Below are positions 15,900 through 23,814 of a stretch of DNA of 38,142 nt, piece by piece. The translations under genes and the position numbers were made by a program. The stretch is taken from contig CAMYYI010000019.1 of NCBI GenBank assembly GCA_947303465.1, positions 1-38,142 on the forward strand, given 5' to 3'. Origin of the DNA: an uncultured Bacteroidales bacterium (GTDB lineage: Bacteria > Bacteroidota > Bacteroidia > Bacteroidales > UBA932). Numbering within the stretch: the stretch's first letter is position 1; each line of letters begins with the position of its first letter. The notes under the pieces were generated by a model. The model was not told where the DNA came from. It worked only from the letters and a program-made list of their open reading frames with translations, and made no database searches.

Positions 15900-17818
15900 T
15901 TCTTTTTCCGGAAGAACTGCGACTTCTGGGCCCTTTTGCGTTCCGGGTCGCGCTCCACGAACACCGGTTTCATGGTCCGCGGGTCCAGCCCGCTGTAAAA
16001 CATCACGCTGGAAGTCGTCATCGGCGTAGGCATGAAGTCCTGCACCTGGTCCATCCATATACCCTTGAGGGCCGGATGGTGTGCCAGTTCCTGCATGTCC
16101 CGGAGGGTGCAGCCGGGATGGGATGAAATGAAGTACGGCACCAGCTCCACATGCGTTCCGTTGCGGCGGTTGATACCGTCGAACTCCTTTCTCAGACGTT
16201 CGAAGAGGCGGAACGAGGGTTTGGCCATATAGCTCAGGACTTTGTCGGAAGTGTGCTCAGGGGCCACTTTCATACGGCCGGAGGTATGTTTGAGCATGAC
16301 GGTCTCCAGATACGGACAGGAGCTCTTGTCTATGAAGCCCTTCTCGTCCAGGAAGAGATCGTAGCGTATGCCGCTGCCAATGTAGGAGTGGCGAACTCCC
16401 TTGACTTTGTCTATCTGTTCGTAGAGGCGCAGCAGGCGCTCGTGAGAGCGGTCCAGATTGACGCAGGGCGCTGGGTAGAGGCAGGATTTGCGGCGGCAGA
16501 CCTCGCATCTTTTGGGGTCCATACCGGTCATCCCGTACATATTTGCCGTGGGAGCGCCGACGTCGGAGATGTTGCCGTGAAATTCCGGCATGGCGGCCAG
16601 CTTCCGTACCTCCTTAAGTATGCTTTCCTCACTTCGGCTCTGGATGAATTTGCCCTGGTGGGCGGCTATCGTACAAAAGTTGCAGCCGCCGAAGCATCCC
16701 CGGTGAGTTATGATACTGTCCTTAATCATATCGTACGCCGGTATTCGCTTGCCCTTGTAGCGAGGGTGCGGCAGCTTGGTGAACGGGAGATCCCAGAAGG
16801 AGTCCATCTCTTCCGTCGTGGACGGCTCGCAAGTTGGATTCACCTGCACGTAGCCGTTGCCGACGGGCTCAATGAGCACCGGGGGGTGCAGCATGTTGGC
16901 GTATATCTCGATATGGTGGAAGTTCTCCGCGAACGCCCGCTTATCCTTGCAGCACTCCTCATACGAATGAAGCACGAACGGAGCGGCCGCACTTTGCTCG
17001 CGGGGAGCGCCATCCGGCTGCGTCCAATCCTCGCTTCGCTGCGGCTGAGCAACGCCGGACGGCATCTCCCCGTCTCGCTTCGCCGCGGCCGGCTGGTTCG
17101 AAAAAACAATCCGGAACGAAGCGACCGGGGTGGTATCGGGGGGTACGCCCCCCGTCCCCTGGGGGTGCAGGGGGATAGTAGGTAGCTTTTTGCCGGAACG
17201 GTAAAAAGCTATCTGAGGAAGCTGTTCGATCTGGCGGCGGGACCAGCCGCGCTCGATAGCGCGGGTGAGCTGCAGCATCGGCTTCTCCCCCATTCCGTAG
17301 CATAGCCAGTCTGCGCCGCTGGAGACCAGAATCGAGGGCATCAGGCAATCGTCCCAGTAGTCGTAGTGGGTAAGACGTCGGAGAGAGGCCTCTACGCCAC
17401 CGATCACGACCGGCACGTCCGGCCATAACTCCTTGAGAATCTTAGTGTAAACAGTCACCGCGCGGTCCGGGCGGGCTCCGGCACGGCCTTCAGGTGTATA
17501 GGCGTCGTCGTGGCGGAGGCGCTTGGCGGCGGTATAGTGGTTAACCATGGAATCCATGGCACCGGCATTCACGGCAAAATAAAGGCGCGGTCGGCCGAGT
17601 TTCCGGAAGTCGCGGAGGTCGTCCCGCCAGTTAGGCTGAGGCACCACGGCAACGCGGTATCCCTGCTTCTGCAGCCAGCGGCTGATGCAGGCCGTACCGA
17701 AACTCGGATGGTCCACAAAGGCGTCTCCGGTAAAGAAGATAACGTCTATGTAGTCCCACCCGAGTGCCTGAACCTCCTTGACGGAGGTAGGGAACATATA
17801 TGCCGCTTCCGGGCTCAC
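15896..17818 (-). CDS. ygiQ: YgiQ-family radical SAM protein with an in-frame insertion
   Basis: The protein is 640 aa from a GTG at 17818, or 633 aa from an ATG at 17797. Conserved blocks include the N-terminal VDHPSFG, the GGVEASLRRLTHYDYW block and the cluster motif CFGGCNFC (Cys375, Cys379, Cys382), which binds the 4Fe-4S cluster that cleaves S-adenosylmethionine. YgiQ proteins are widespread and of unknown reaction. Residues about 213-278 have no counterpart in the family as I know it: they are Pro/Gly/Arg-rich and encoded by a GC-rich repeat, and they fall between KKLP and FVLHSYEEC. The GTG overlaps the argS stop (GTGA), so argS and ygiQ are coupled. The 3' end overlaps the outer-membrane barrel gene by four bases. 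Confidence 0.9.
   Translation of the reverse strand: MSPEAAYMFPTSVKEVQALGWDYIDVIFFTGDAFVDHPSFGTACISRWLQKQGYRVAVVPQPNWRDDLRDFRKLGRPRLYFAVNAGAMDSMVNHYTAAKRLRHDDAYTPEGRAGARPDRAVTVYTKILKELWPDVPVVIGGVEASLRRLTHYDYWDDCLMPSILVSSGADWLCYGMGEKPMLQLTRAIERGWSRRQIEQLPQIAFYRSGKKLPTIPLHPQGTGGVPPDTTPVASFRIVFSNQPAAAKRDGEMPSGVAQPQRSEDWTQPDGAPREQSAAAPFVLHSYEECCKDKRAFAENFHHIEIYANMLHPPVLIEPVGNGYVQVNPTCEPSTTEEMDSFWDLPFTKLPHPRYKGKRIPAYDMIKDSIITHRGCFGGCNFCTIAAHQGKFIQSRSEESILKEVRKLAAMPEFHGNISDVGAPTANMYGMTGMDPKRCEVCRRKSCLYPAPCVNLDRSHERLLRLYEQIDKVKGVRHSYIGSGIRYDLFLDEKGFIDKSSCPYLETVMLKHTSGRMKVAPEHTSDKVLSYMAKPSFRLFERLRKEFDGINRRNGTHVELVPYFISSHPGCTLRDMQELAHHPALKGIWMDQVQDFMPTPMTTSSVMFYSGLDPRTMKPVFVERDPERKRAQKSQFFRKKN
16985..17181. 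repeat. GC-rich repeat insertion inside ygiQ
   Basis: This stretch encodes the family-foreign residues 213-278 of the YgiQ protein. Its edge at 17148-17181 matches 22228-22261, behind htrA, with one mismatch in 34 bases. In both places a run of six G lies four to six bases before the six C that open the repeat. The other boundary, near 16985, is estimated from where family similarity resumes. The length must be a multiple of three, because the frame is kept. Confidence 0.65.
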
Positions 17819-19545
17819 ATTCTTTCGGGAAGTTCGATTCCAAGCACGTCCATGGCCTTGCGGAGTGTCGCCGCAAGAGTGTCTATCAGGGCAAGGCGCA
17901 TTCCCTGGAGCGTTACGTCAGGCTCCTTGAGTATCTGCGTCTCGTGGTAGTACTGATTGAACTCCTTTGCCAGGTCGTACGCATAGTTGGCTACAAGTGC
18001 CGGGGAGTAAGCGGCGGCAGCCTCTGCCACCTTCTGCGGGTAGAGAGCCAGCAGCTTTACGAGACGTATCTCTTTGGGACTCAGCGCCACTTCGTCAGCT
18101 ACTCCATACCTGATTCCGGCCTCTGCCGCCTTACGCAATATGCTGCAGATGCGGGCGTGGGTGTACTGGATAAAGGGTCCTGTGTTGCCGTTGAAGTCTA
18201 TGGATTCCTTGGGATCGAAGAGCATGGTCTTCTTGGGATCCACCTTGAGTATGAAGTACTTGAGGGCTCCCAGGCCTATCATGTGATAGAGGCGCTCCTT
18301 CTCATCCTCGGAGATTCCATCAAGCTTGCCGGAAGCTTCGCTGGTAGCCTTTGCCTCCTGGTACATCTTCTCGATGAGGTCGTCGGCGTCAACCACTGTG
18401 CCTTCGCGGCTCTTCATCTTGCCTTCGGGGAGTTCCACCATTCCATAGCTCAGATGGTAGATCTGGTCCGCCCAGTCGAAGCCGAGCTTAGCGAGAACCA
18501 GCTTGAGCACCTTGAAGTGGTAGTCCTGCTCATTTCCCACAACATAGATGTGCGAGTCGAGCTCGTATTCAGCGAAGCGGCGCTCGGCAGTGCCGAGGTC
18601 CTGGGTCATGTAGACAGAGGTGCCGTCGGAACGGAGCAGCAGCTTGCGGTCCAGCCCGTCTGCGGTGAGGTCGCACCACACGGAGCCGTCGGGGTCGCGC
18701 ACCAGCACGCCCATATCGAGGCCCTTCTGCACGAGTTCCTTTCCCAGCAGGTAGGTGTCGTGCTCATAGTAGGTGCGGTCGAAAGTGATTCCGAGGGCCT
18801 TGTAGGTCTGCTCGAATCCGTCGAACACCCAGCCGTTCATCATCTCCCAGAGCTGACGCACCTGCGGGTCGCCTTCTTCCCACTGTACCAGCATCTTATG
18901 CACGTCGTCGATAACTTCCGGATGCTCCTTCTCAAGCTTCGCATAGGCCACGTAGCAGTCTCCCACCAGGTGGTCGCCCTTGATGCCGGTGCTCTCCGGG
19001 GTGGCCCCGTCGAAGAGTTTCTCCCACGCATACATGGACTTGCAGATATGCACTCCGCGGTCGTTAACCAGCGTGGCCTTGATGACCTCGTTGCCGGCGG
19101 CCTTGAGCAGGCGTGACACACTGTCACCCAACAGGTTGTTGCGGATGTGGCCGAGGTGAAGGGGCTTGTTGGTATTTGGAGATGAGAACTCCACCATCAC
19201 GCGGCGGCCGGTTGCAGGCAGCTGGCCGAAGTTCTTGTCGGCTATGATTTCCTGCAGGTTTTCGCGCCAGTAGATGTTGCTGAGACTCAGGTTGAGGAAG
19301 CCCTGGACTGCGTTGAAAGCGCTGATTTCCGGGCAATTGGCGATGAGCCACTCCCCTATCGCCTGAGCCGTTGCGGCAGGTGCCTGGCGGGAGATCTTCA
19401 AAAGCGGGAAGACGACCAGGGTATAGTCGCCTTCGAAATCTTTGCGGGTCACTCCGACCTGCATGATGTCCGCGGGGACATCGGCTCCATAAAGAGCCTT
19501 CACGGCTTCTACGGCCTTCCCCGCTATGAATTGTTCGGTAGTCAT
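17815..19545 (-). CDS. argS: Arginyl-tRNA synthetase
   Basis: The 576-aa class I synthetase attaches arginine to its tRNA in the cytoplasm. The N-terminal additional domain (about 1-110) is followed by the HIGH-type motif HLGH (130-133) within SSPNTNKPLHLGHIRNN. The KMSK-type loop appears as GKMKSREG, the form seen in Bacteroides ArgS. The C-terminal anticodon-binding helical domain ends in LGIELPERM, like close homologues. It is slightly shorter than Bacteroides ArgS of about 597 aa, with the difference in internal loops. Its ATG overlaps the rpoD stop by one base (TGATG), and its TGA overlaps the ygiQ GTG. Confidence 0.97.
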   Translation of the reverse strand: MTTEQFIAGKAVEAVKALYGADVPADIMQVGVTRKDFEGDYTLVVFPLLKISRQAPAATAQAIGEWLIANCPEISAFNAVQGFLNLSLSNIYWRENLQEIIADKNFGQLPATGRRVMVEFSSPNTNKPLHLGHIRNNLLGDSVSRLLKAAGNEVIKATLVNDRGVHICKSMYAWEKLFDGATPESTGIKGDHLVGDCYVAYAKLEKEHPEVIDDVHKMLVQWEEGDPQVRQLWEMMNGWVFDGFEQTYKALGITFDRTYYEHDTYLLGKELVQKGLDMGVLVRDPDGSVWCDLTADGLDRKLLLRSDGTSVYMTQDLGTAERRFAEYELDSHIYVVGNEQDYHFKVLKLVLAKLGFDWADQIYHLSYGMVELPEGKMKSREGTVVDADDLIEKMYQEAKATSEASGKLDGISEDEKERLYHMIGLGALKYFILKVDPKKTMLFDPKESIDFNGNTGPFIQYTHARICSILRKAAEAGIRYGVADEVALSPKEIRLVKLLALYPQKVAEAAAAYSPALVANYAYDLAKEFNQYYHETQILKEPDVTLQGMRLALIDTLAATLRKAMDVLGIELPERM

Positions 19546-20405
19546 CAGCCGAGGTAGGATTTTAGGAGTTTGCTTGCAGAGGGTTTCTTCAGCTTGCGGA
19601 TGGCCTTTTCCTTAATCTGGCGCACGCGCTCACGGGTGAGGTCCAGACGCTCGCCTATCTCTTCCAGGGTCATTTCCTGGCAGCCGATTCCGAAGAAGCT
19701 CTTGATTATCTCCCTCTCGCGGGGAGTGAGGATCTGCAGGGAACGCTCGATCTCGGTGCTCAGGGACTCGTTGGTGAGACCCTTGTCGGCACTCGGGGAG
19801 TCGTCGTTGGGCAGAATGTCAAGCAGTGAATTGTCCTCTCCTTCCACAAAAGGATCGTCCACACTGACATGACGGCCGGAAACACGGAGGGTATCGGCTA
19901 TCTTGTCCTTGGGTACGTCTATCATCTCGGAAAGCTCTTCAGCGGACGGCTGACGCTCGTTCTCCTGCTCGAACTTGCCGAGTGCCTTGTTTATCTTGTT
20001 CAGGGAGCCCACCTGGTTCAGGGGCAGACGGACGATACGGCTCTGCTCGGCGAGGGCCTGGAGTATGCTCTGGCGTATCCACCACACTGCATAGGAGATG
20101 AACTTGAAGCCGCGGGTCTCGTCGAACTTCTCGGCAGCTTTGATTAGGCCAAGGTTGCCCTCGTTGATAAGGTCGGGCAGGCTGAGGCCCTGGTTCTGGT
20201 ACTGCTTTGCCACGGAGACCACGAAACGCAGGTTGGCGCGGGTAAGCTTTTCGAGCGCGGCCTGGTCGCCTTTGCGTATACGCTGGGCAAGTTCAACTTC
20301 CTCTTCCGGGCTCACAAGCTCCTCTCGTCCTATTTCCTGAAGGTATTTGTCCAAAGATGCGCTTTCGCGGTTGGTAATGGACTTGGTAATCTTAAGTTGT
20401 CTCAT
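19545..20405 (-). CDS. rpoD: Primary RNA polymerase sigma factor (RpoD/SigA)
   Basis: The 286-aa sigma-70 factor directs RNA polymerase to housekeeping promoters. Region 1.2 (about 15-50, [18 protein letters not shown]), region 2 with the -10-recognition helix ([29 protein letters not shown] in two parts), region 3 and the region 4 helix-turn-helix ([27 protein letters not shown] in two parts) are all present. Region 1.1 is absent, as in Bacteroidetes primary sigma factors, which explains the short length. An AAAGGA lies five bases before the ATG. It is the first gene of an rpoD-argS-ygiQ operon with overlapping stop and start codons. Confidence 0.96.
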   Translation of the reverse strand: MRQLKITKSITNRESASLDKYLQEIGREELVSPEEEVELAQRIRKGDQAALEKLTRANLRFVVSVAKQYQNQGLSLPDLINEGNLGLIKAAEKFDETRGFKFISYAVWWIRQSILQALAEQSRIVRLPLNQVGSLNKINKALGKFEQENERQPSAEELSEMIDVPKDKIADTLRVSGRHVSVDDPFVEGEDNSLLDILPNDDSPSADKGLTNESLSTEIERSLQILTPREREIIKSFFGIGCQEMTLEEIGERLDLTRERVRQIKEKAIRKLKKPSASKLLKSYLG

Positions 20406-20410
20406 AGAAT

Positions 20411-20416
20411 TCCTTT
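20411..20416 (-). promoter_or_regulatory. Shine-Dalgarno-like AAAGGA before rpoD
   Basis: The minus strand reads AAAGGA, then five bases, then ATG. Purine-rich ribosome sites are scarce in Bacteroidetes, and most genes in this window lack one, so this stands out and supports the start codon. No convincing -33/-7 pair is seen in the 131 bases between rpoD and the next gene. Confidence 0.45.
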
Positions 20417-20536
20417 GTGTACCCTATATACGGAAAAAACCGCCGCAAGTTTCACACTCCGGAGAAAATATTATCAACAAGTTATTCCGCCCCGCCGCGA
20501 AGGCAAGCCGGGTACGGATTGAGGTTACAACAGTAC

Positions 20537-21979
20537 CTATTCGCAGACAGGGCGGACAGGGAAACCGAAATAGCGGCCCAGGCCGTTGAATCCTACGCTG
20601 CCGGATGATAATTCTACGTAATATGCGTATATTGACATGCCGCTGACGGTATTAGATGACCAATAAAAGCCTGTGCTACCGACAGCTTCGACTGTATCAT
20701 AACTCTTATTCCCGGCGGCAGGGAGGAAAATGGATTTATCCGTAAAGCCGGTCATGTTGCTTGTAACCATGTACCCGTAAGTTCCGTTTTGTGCGGTCCA
20801 TGTCCAGGTACAGTTTTCATACAATTCATCCCATTCCTCGTTGGTTGGCATTCGCCAAGGCTCGCCCCATTTCACCTTCGCGGCATCATCTTCCGGCTCA
20901 ATGGTTTTCTTGCCGTCAACAGTACCATATGAATACTGGCTGCAGTACTTGGTCAGATTATTGTAATCTCCGTTGCACCATTTGTAGGTCGCCCAACTGT
21001 AATTCGATTTTGTTTCCGTTTCAGCCCATGCGAAATAATCGCCGTATCCCTCCGGAGAAGCGGCGCCAACGTTGCATGCAGCCCATTTCACGCTCAGGCC
21101 AAGATCCACGGCGACAGGATTCAGTGCCACTTCTATTTCTATCGGGGCCATACTCGAGATGCGGTTTCTTACAATATTCACAGCATTGGAGGTACTCTTA
21201 TCAAAAGAGCCTCCGTTGTATTCTACCGTCATGGTAAAGCCCTCGGTGAAATCGACAGGCGGCATTGCCAGCCAAAACTCCGTACAGGTTTCGGATGAGG
21301 CACCTATCTGCACTGCATCTGTACAGCAAAGGGTAAGTTCATCTTCTGCACCGTCACCCAAGGACACCGAAGGTAAACCGCCTGCTTCCATGGTAACTGT
21401 AGCCTTGCCGGCGAGCTTCTCCCCCTTGTTCCCTCTCAGCGTAACTGAATTCACGGAAACACCGCTTCCGTACAACTTAAGCAACAGCACACCCACGGCA
21501 TTCTTGAAGAGCAACTTGTTGTCATCTGTGGCAGACACCATTATTCCAGCACCTCGCCCAAACGTATCAGGCGCATAGCTCTGGGTTGCGGGGAATTCAA
21601 CGCTCAGTACCGCGTCGTTACTAATCTTCGTCGATTCGCGATAAGGATAAACCGCCCAGATACTGGGAAGCGAGTTACCGGTAACGAAGACATCGCTCTC
21701 CACTTTATTGAAAGTGCCTGCATTGTCTCCGGTTTGGCCGGTAAACTGATACTCCTGGTTGAACGTATATTTGCTGAACACCGAAATCCGGTCGTCGGCA
21801 TGCCACAGAACGCGCAGCTGATCATCTACATAAGTCTTTGATTCAGACTCCGAAACACCCTCTACAGCAGCGTATACCCTATCATACTGTTCAATGGGTG
21901 CCGCTGACTCGGGGACCTCTTTCACACTACAGGACACAGCCAGCAATACTGCAGCTGCAACTTTCAAGTATTTACACAT
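20537..21979 (-). CDS. Surface lipoprotein with fimbrillin-like N-part and FISUMP-type C-terminal domain
   Basis: The 480-aa protein starts at the ATG at 21979, which begins a lipoprotein signal (MCKYLKVAAAVLLAVSC, lipid Cys17); an upstream TTG is not used. The middle (about 30-280) is a beta-rich region of the fimbrillin/Mfa-like type, with KTYVDDQLRVLWHADDRISVF near its start. The C-terminal 190 residues open with VDLGLSVKWAACNVGA and contain WRMPTNEEWDEL, FLPAAG and YWSSN, which are the landmarks of the Fibrobacter succinogenes major paralogous (FISUMP) domain. The protein is expected on the outer-membrane surface; the ligand is unknown. It is not obviously tied to rpoD downstream or htrA upstream. 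Confidence 0.8.
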   Translation of the reverse strand: MCKYLKVAAAVLLAVSCSVKEVPESAAPIEQYDRVYAAVEGVSESESKTYVDDQLRVLWHADDRISVFSKYTFNQEYQFTGQTGDNAGTFNKVESDVFVTGNSLPSIWAVYPYRESTKISNDAVLSVEFPATQSYAPDTFGRGAGIMVSATDDNKLLFKNAVGVLLLKLYGSGVSVNSVTLRGNKGEKLAGKATVTMEAGGLPSVSLGDGAEDELTLCCTDAVQIGASSETCTEFWLAMPPVDFTEGFTMTVEYNGGSFDKSTSNAVNIVRNRISSMAPIEIEVALNPVAVDLGLSVKWAACNVGAASPEGYGDYFAWAETETKSNYSWATYKWCNGDYNNLTKYCSQYSYGTVDGKKTIEPEDDAAKVKWGEPWRMPTNEEWDELYENCTWTWTAQNGTYGYMVTSNMTGFTDKSIFLPAAGNKSYDTVEAVGSTGFYWSSNTVSGMSIYAYYVELSSGSVGFNGLGRYFGFPVRPVCE

Positions 21980-22004
21980 GTTCAATTCCGGTACCAAGTT
22001 TCTG

Positions 22005-22012
22005 CAAAAGTA
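22005..22012 (-). promoter_or_regulatory. -7 box of the FISUMP lipoprotein gene
   Basis: The minus strand reads TACTTTTG, a TAnnTTTG match, ending 25 bases before the ATG at 21979. A TTTTG lies 16 bases upstream, slightly closer than consensus. Confidence 0.45.
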
Positions 22013-22100
22013 ACCAATTGTGATTTCCCAAAATTAGCCATATTTCCCGAGAAAAAAAAACACGGCGTCAATACGGCGGCCAAAACGTTGCCGTCCCACG

Positions 22101-22150
22101 AAAAAAAGGAGAGTCGGCGACGATCAGGGGGTCTGAACGTCGCCGACTCT
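22101..22150 (-). terminator. Strong terminator between htrA and the lipoprotein gene
   Basis: A perfect 13-bp stem (22110-22122 with 22138-22150, arm AGAGTCGGCGACG) encloses a 15-base loop. On the minus strand it is followed by a run of seven T. It lies about 145 bases behind the htrA stop, with a GC-rich repeat in between, and isolates htrA from the lipoprotein gene. Confidence 0.8.
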
Positions 22151-22274
22151 ACAATCTCAACAGGGGGTCTGTCAGAGGCCGAAGGCCGACAGAAGGGGGC
22201 GCGCTTTAGCGCGGCGGGGGGAACCTTCCCCCCGTCCCCAGGGGGTGCAGGGGGATAGTAGCCGGGCTACGGCA
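22151..22274. repeat. GC-rich intergenic repeat element behind htrA
   Basis: This non-coding stretch is made of short palindromes: TCTGTC with GACAGA around GGCC-GAA-GGCC, CGCGC-TTTA-GCGCG, and GGGGGGAA (22216-22223) with TTCCCCCC (22226-22233). Bases 22228-22261 match 17148-17181 inside ygiQ with one mismatch in 34. A weaker relative (GGGT.AGGGGGAT) lies near 30395-30409 in the gap behind the sirtuin. Confidence 0.6.
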
Positions 22275-22315
22275 GCCTTCGGCAAAAAAGATGACTACTC
22301 ATCTTTGCCGAAGGC
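22275..22315 (-). terminator. Hairpin with the htrA stop codon in its loop
   Basis: GCCTTCGGC (22275-22283) pairs with GCCGAAGGC (22307-22315), and GATGA (22290-22294) with TCATC (22299-22303), with a small A/T imbalance between. The loop CTAC is the complement of the region holding the TAG stop of htrA (22295-22297). On the minus strand the inner stem is followed by six T, as in a terminator. The downstream half is an inverted copy of the last codons of the gene. Confidence 0.55.
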
Positions 22316-23713
22316 GAAGTAGCCCTGGCGTCCGGTGGCGGTAACGCCCTCGATTACGATGCTGCGGCGGGCCTTCCTTGCGAGGTCTATTACATCCTGC
22401 GGCTTGTTGACCTTCTGGTCGTTGACATACTTGATCACAAAGCCGTCTTCGCCGCCTGCCTGGGCAAGTTTGCCGCTGCCGGCGCTGATAATCTCCACGC
22501 CCCTGTCGGTTTGGCCGATACGGGCTCCGTAGAAGGCCACGCTACCGTCTTCGGCAACTGTTCCGGTTGCCTCTACAGTACCCTGGAACTCAACGTTCAA
22601 CTGCTGTTCCTGGCCGTCGCGAACTATAGTCATGACAGCCTTGTCGCCGGGATGGAAACTATTTACCAGAACCTGCAGGTCGGATGGAGTCTTGACATCG
22701 GAGGAATCTATCCTGATGAGAATGTCACCCTTCTTCATGCCTGCTTTCTCGGCCGCACTGCCTTTAGTTACCTCATTGATATACACTCCGTTAAGCGAAG
22801 AGAGCCCGGCATCTTTGGCAATCTTTTCAGTTACCGGTGACATCACTACGCCGAGCTTGGCACGCTTGACGGAGCCGAAGTCGATGAGGTCGCTTACAAT
22901 CTTCTTCACTATGTTGGAGGGCACTGCGAAGGAATAGCCGGTATAGGATCCGGTAGTAGAAACAATGGCTGTGTTGATACCCACCAGCTCCCCTGCCTTG
23001 TTCACAAGAGCACCGCCCGAATTGCCGGGGTTCACGGCTGCGTCGGTCTGGATAAAAGATTCAATCTTGAATTCTCCGTTGTAGTTGGGCATGGAACGGC
23101 CTTTGGCGCTAACTATACCGGCAGTGATTGTAGAGCGAAGCTCTTCGCCGAGAGGGGAACCGATGGCCAGCACCCACTCGCCAAGGCGGAGTTTGTCCGA
23201 ATCGGCAAAACTCAGGGTCGGAAGACCTGCAGCGTCTATCTTAATCAATGCGACATCCGTGGCGGGGTCGGTTCCGATGACACTTGCCTCATATGTCTTA
23301 TTGTTATTAAGGGTAACTTCTATCTTGGTAGCGTTCTGCACCACGTGGTTATTGGTCACTATGTAACCGTCAGGACGTATGATAACGCCGGATCCGCTGC
23401 CCTGGCGCTCCTGCTCTCGTGTCTGGGGCTGCCCTTCATCTCCGAAGAAGAAGCGGAAAAAGGGATCGATCATGTACTGCTGCTGATACTTGACAGTAAC
23501 CTTCACATAGACCACAGCCTCCACCGCATGCTCCGCGGCATAAGTGAAATCGGGATAATCGGACAGTGACAAATTGACAGTCTTTACTACCTCTCCCTGC
23601 TCGTTGTAAACCGTTGTCGCGGTCTCGGTAGGGGTGGCCGCCTTAACGATGCCGTAGGCTGTCAGGCCACTCAGAAGCACTGACGCCAACACTGTGATGA
23701 AATTTTTTCCCAT
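22295..23713 (-). CDS. HtrA/DegP-type periplasmic serine protease-chaperone
   Basis: The 472-aa envelope protease degrades or refolds misfolded proteins. An N-terminal hydrophobic signal or anchor (about 5-26) leads into the trypsin-like domain with the triad His123 (TNNHVV), Asp153 (ATDVALIK) and Ser232 (GNSGGA). Two PDZ domains follow: the first near residues 285-375 (GVYINEVTKGSAAEKAGMKKGD), the second near 385-465, weaker. The ATG at 23713 is used because it begins the signal; an upstream start 20 codons away would bury it. The gene is divergent from dnaN across a 101-base gap and ends in a hairpin that contains its own stop codon. Confidence 0.94.
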   Translation of the reverse strand: MGKNFITVLASVLLSGLTAYGIVKAATPTETATTVYNEQGEVVKTVNLSLSDYPDFTYAAEHAVEAVVYVKVTVKYQQQYMIDPFFRFFFGDEGQPQTREQERQGSGSGVIIRPDGYIVTNNHVVQNATKIEVTLNNNKTYEASVIGTDPATDVALIKIDAAGLPTLSFADSDKLRLGEWVLAIGSPLGEELRSTITAGIVSAKGRSMPNYNGEFKIESFIQTDAAVNPGNSGGALVNKAGELVGINTAIVSTTGSYTGYSFAVPSNIVKKIVSDLIDFGSVKRAKLGVVMSPVTEKIAKDAGLSSLNGVYINEVTKGSAAEKAGMKKGDILIRIDSSDVKTPSDLQVLVNSFHPGDKAVMTIVRDGQEQQLNVEFQGTVEATGTVAEDGSVAFYGARIGQTDRGVEIISAGSGKLAQAGGEDGFVIKYVNDQKVNKPQDVIDLARKARRSIVIEGVTATGRQGYFAFGKDE

Positions 23714-23783
23714 ATAATTGCAAATTTGTTTTTTCCGTGATCTTAAAAAGTCAAAAGCTGTGCCAAATGTCACGAATATTTAC

Positions 23784-23791
23784 TATTTTTG
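23784..23791 (+). promoter_or_regulatory. -7 box of dnaN
   Basis: TATTTTTG matches TAnnTTTG and ends 23 bases before the ATG at 23815. No TTG is seen 19-20 bases upstream. The 101-base gap must also hold the divergent htrA promoter, for which no clear box is visible. Confidence 0.5.
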
Positions 23792-23814
23792 TGCGAATAT
23801 AATAAATGTAACGT

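Noticed and set aside
16151..17185. A 344-codon plus-strand frame opposite ygiQ
   Set aside because: It crosses both the conserved radical SAM region and the repeat insertion and has no family features.
17800..19116. A 438-codon plus-strand frame opposite argS
   Set aside because: argS is unmistakable in this interval, and the opposite frame is Leu/His/Val-rich without motifs.
22005..22030. Full -33/-7 promoter before the FISUMP lipoprotein gene
   Set aside because: The -7 box is good, but the only TTTG upstream is 16 bases away, so only the -7 box is reported.
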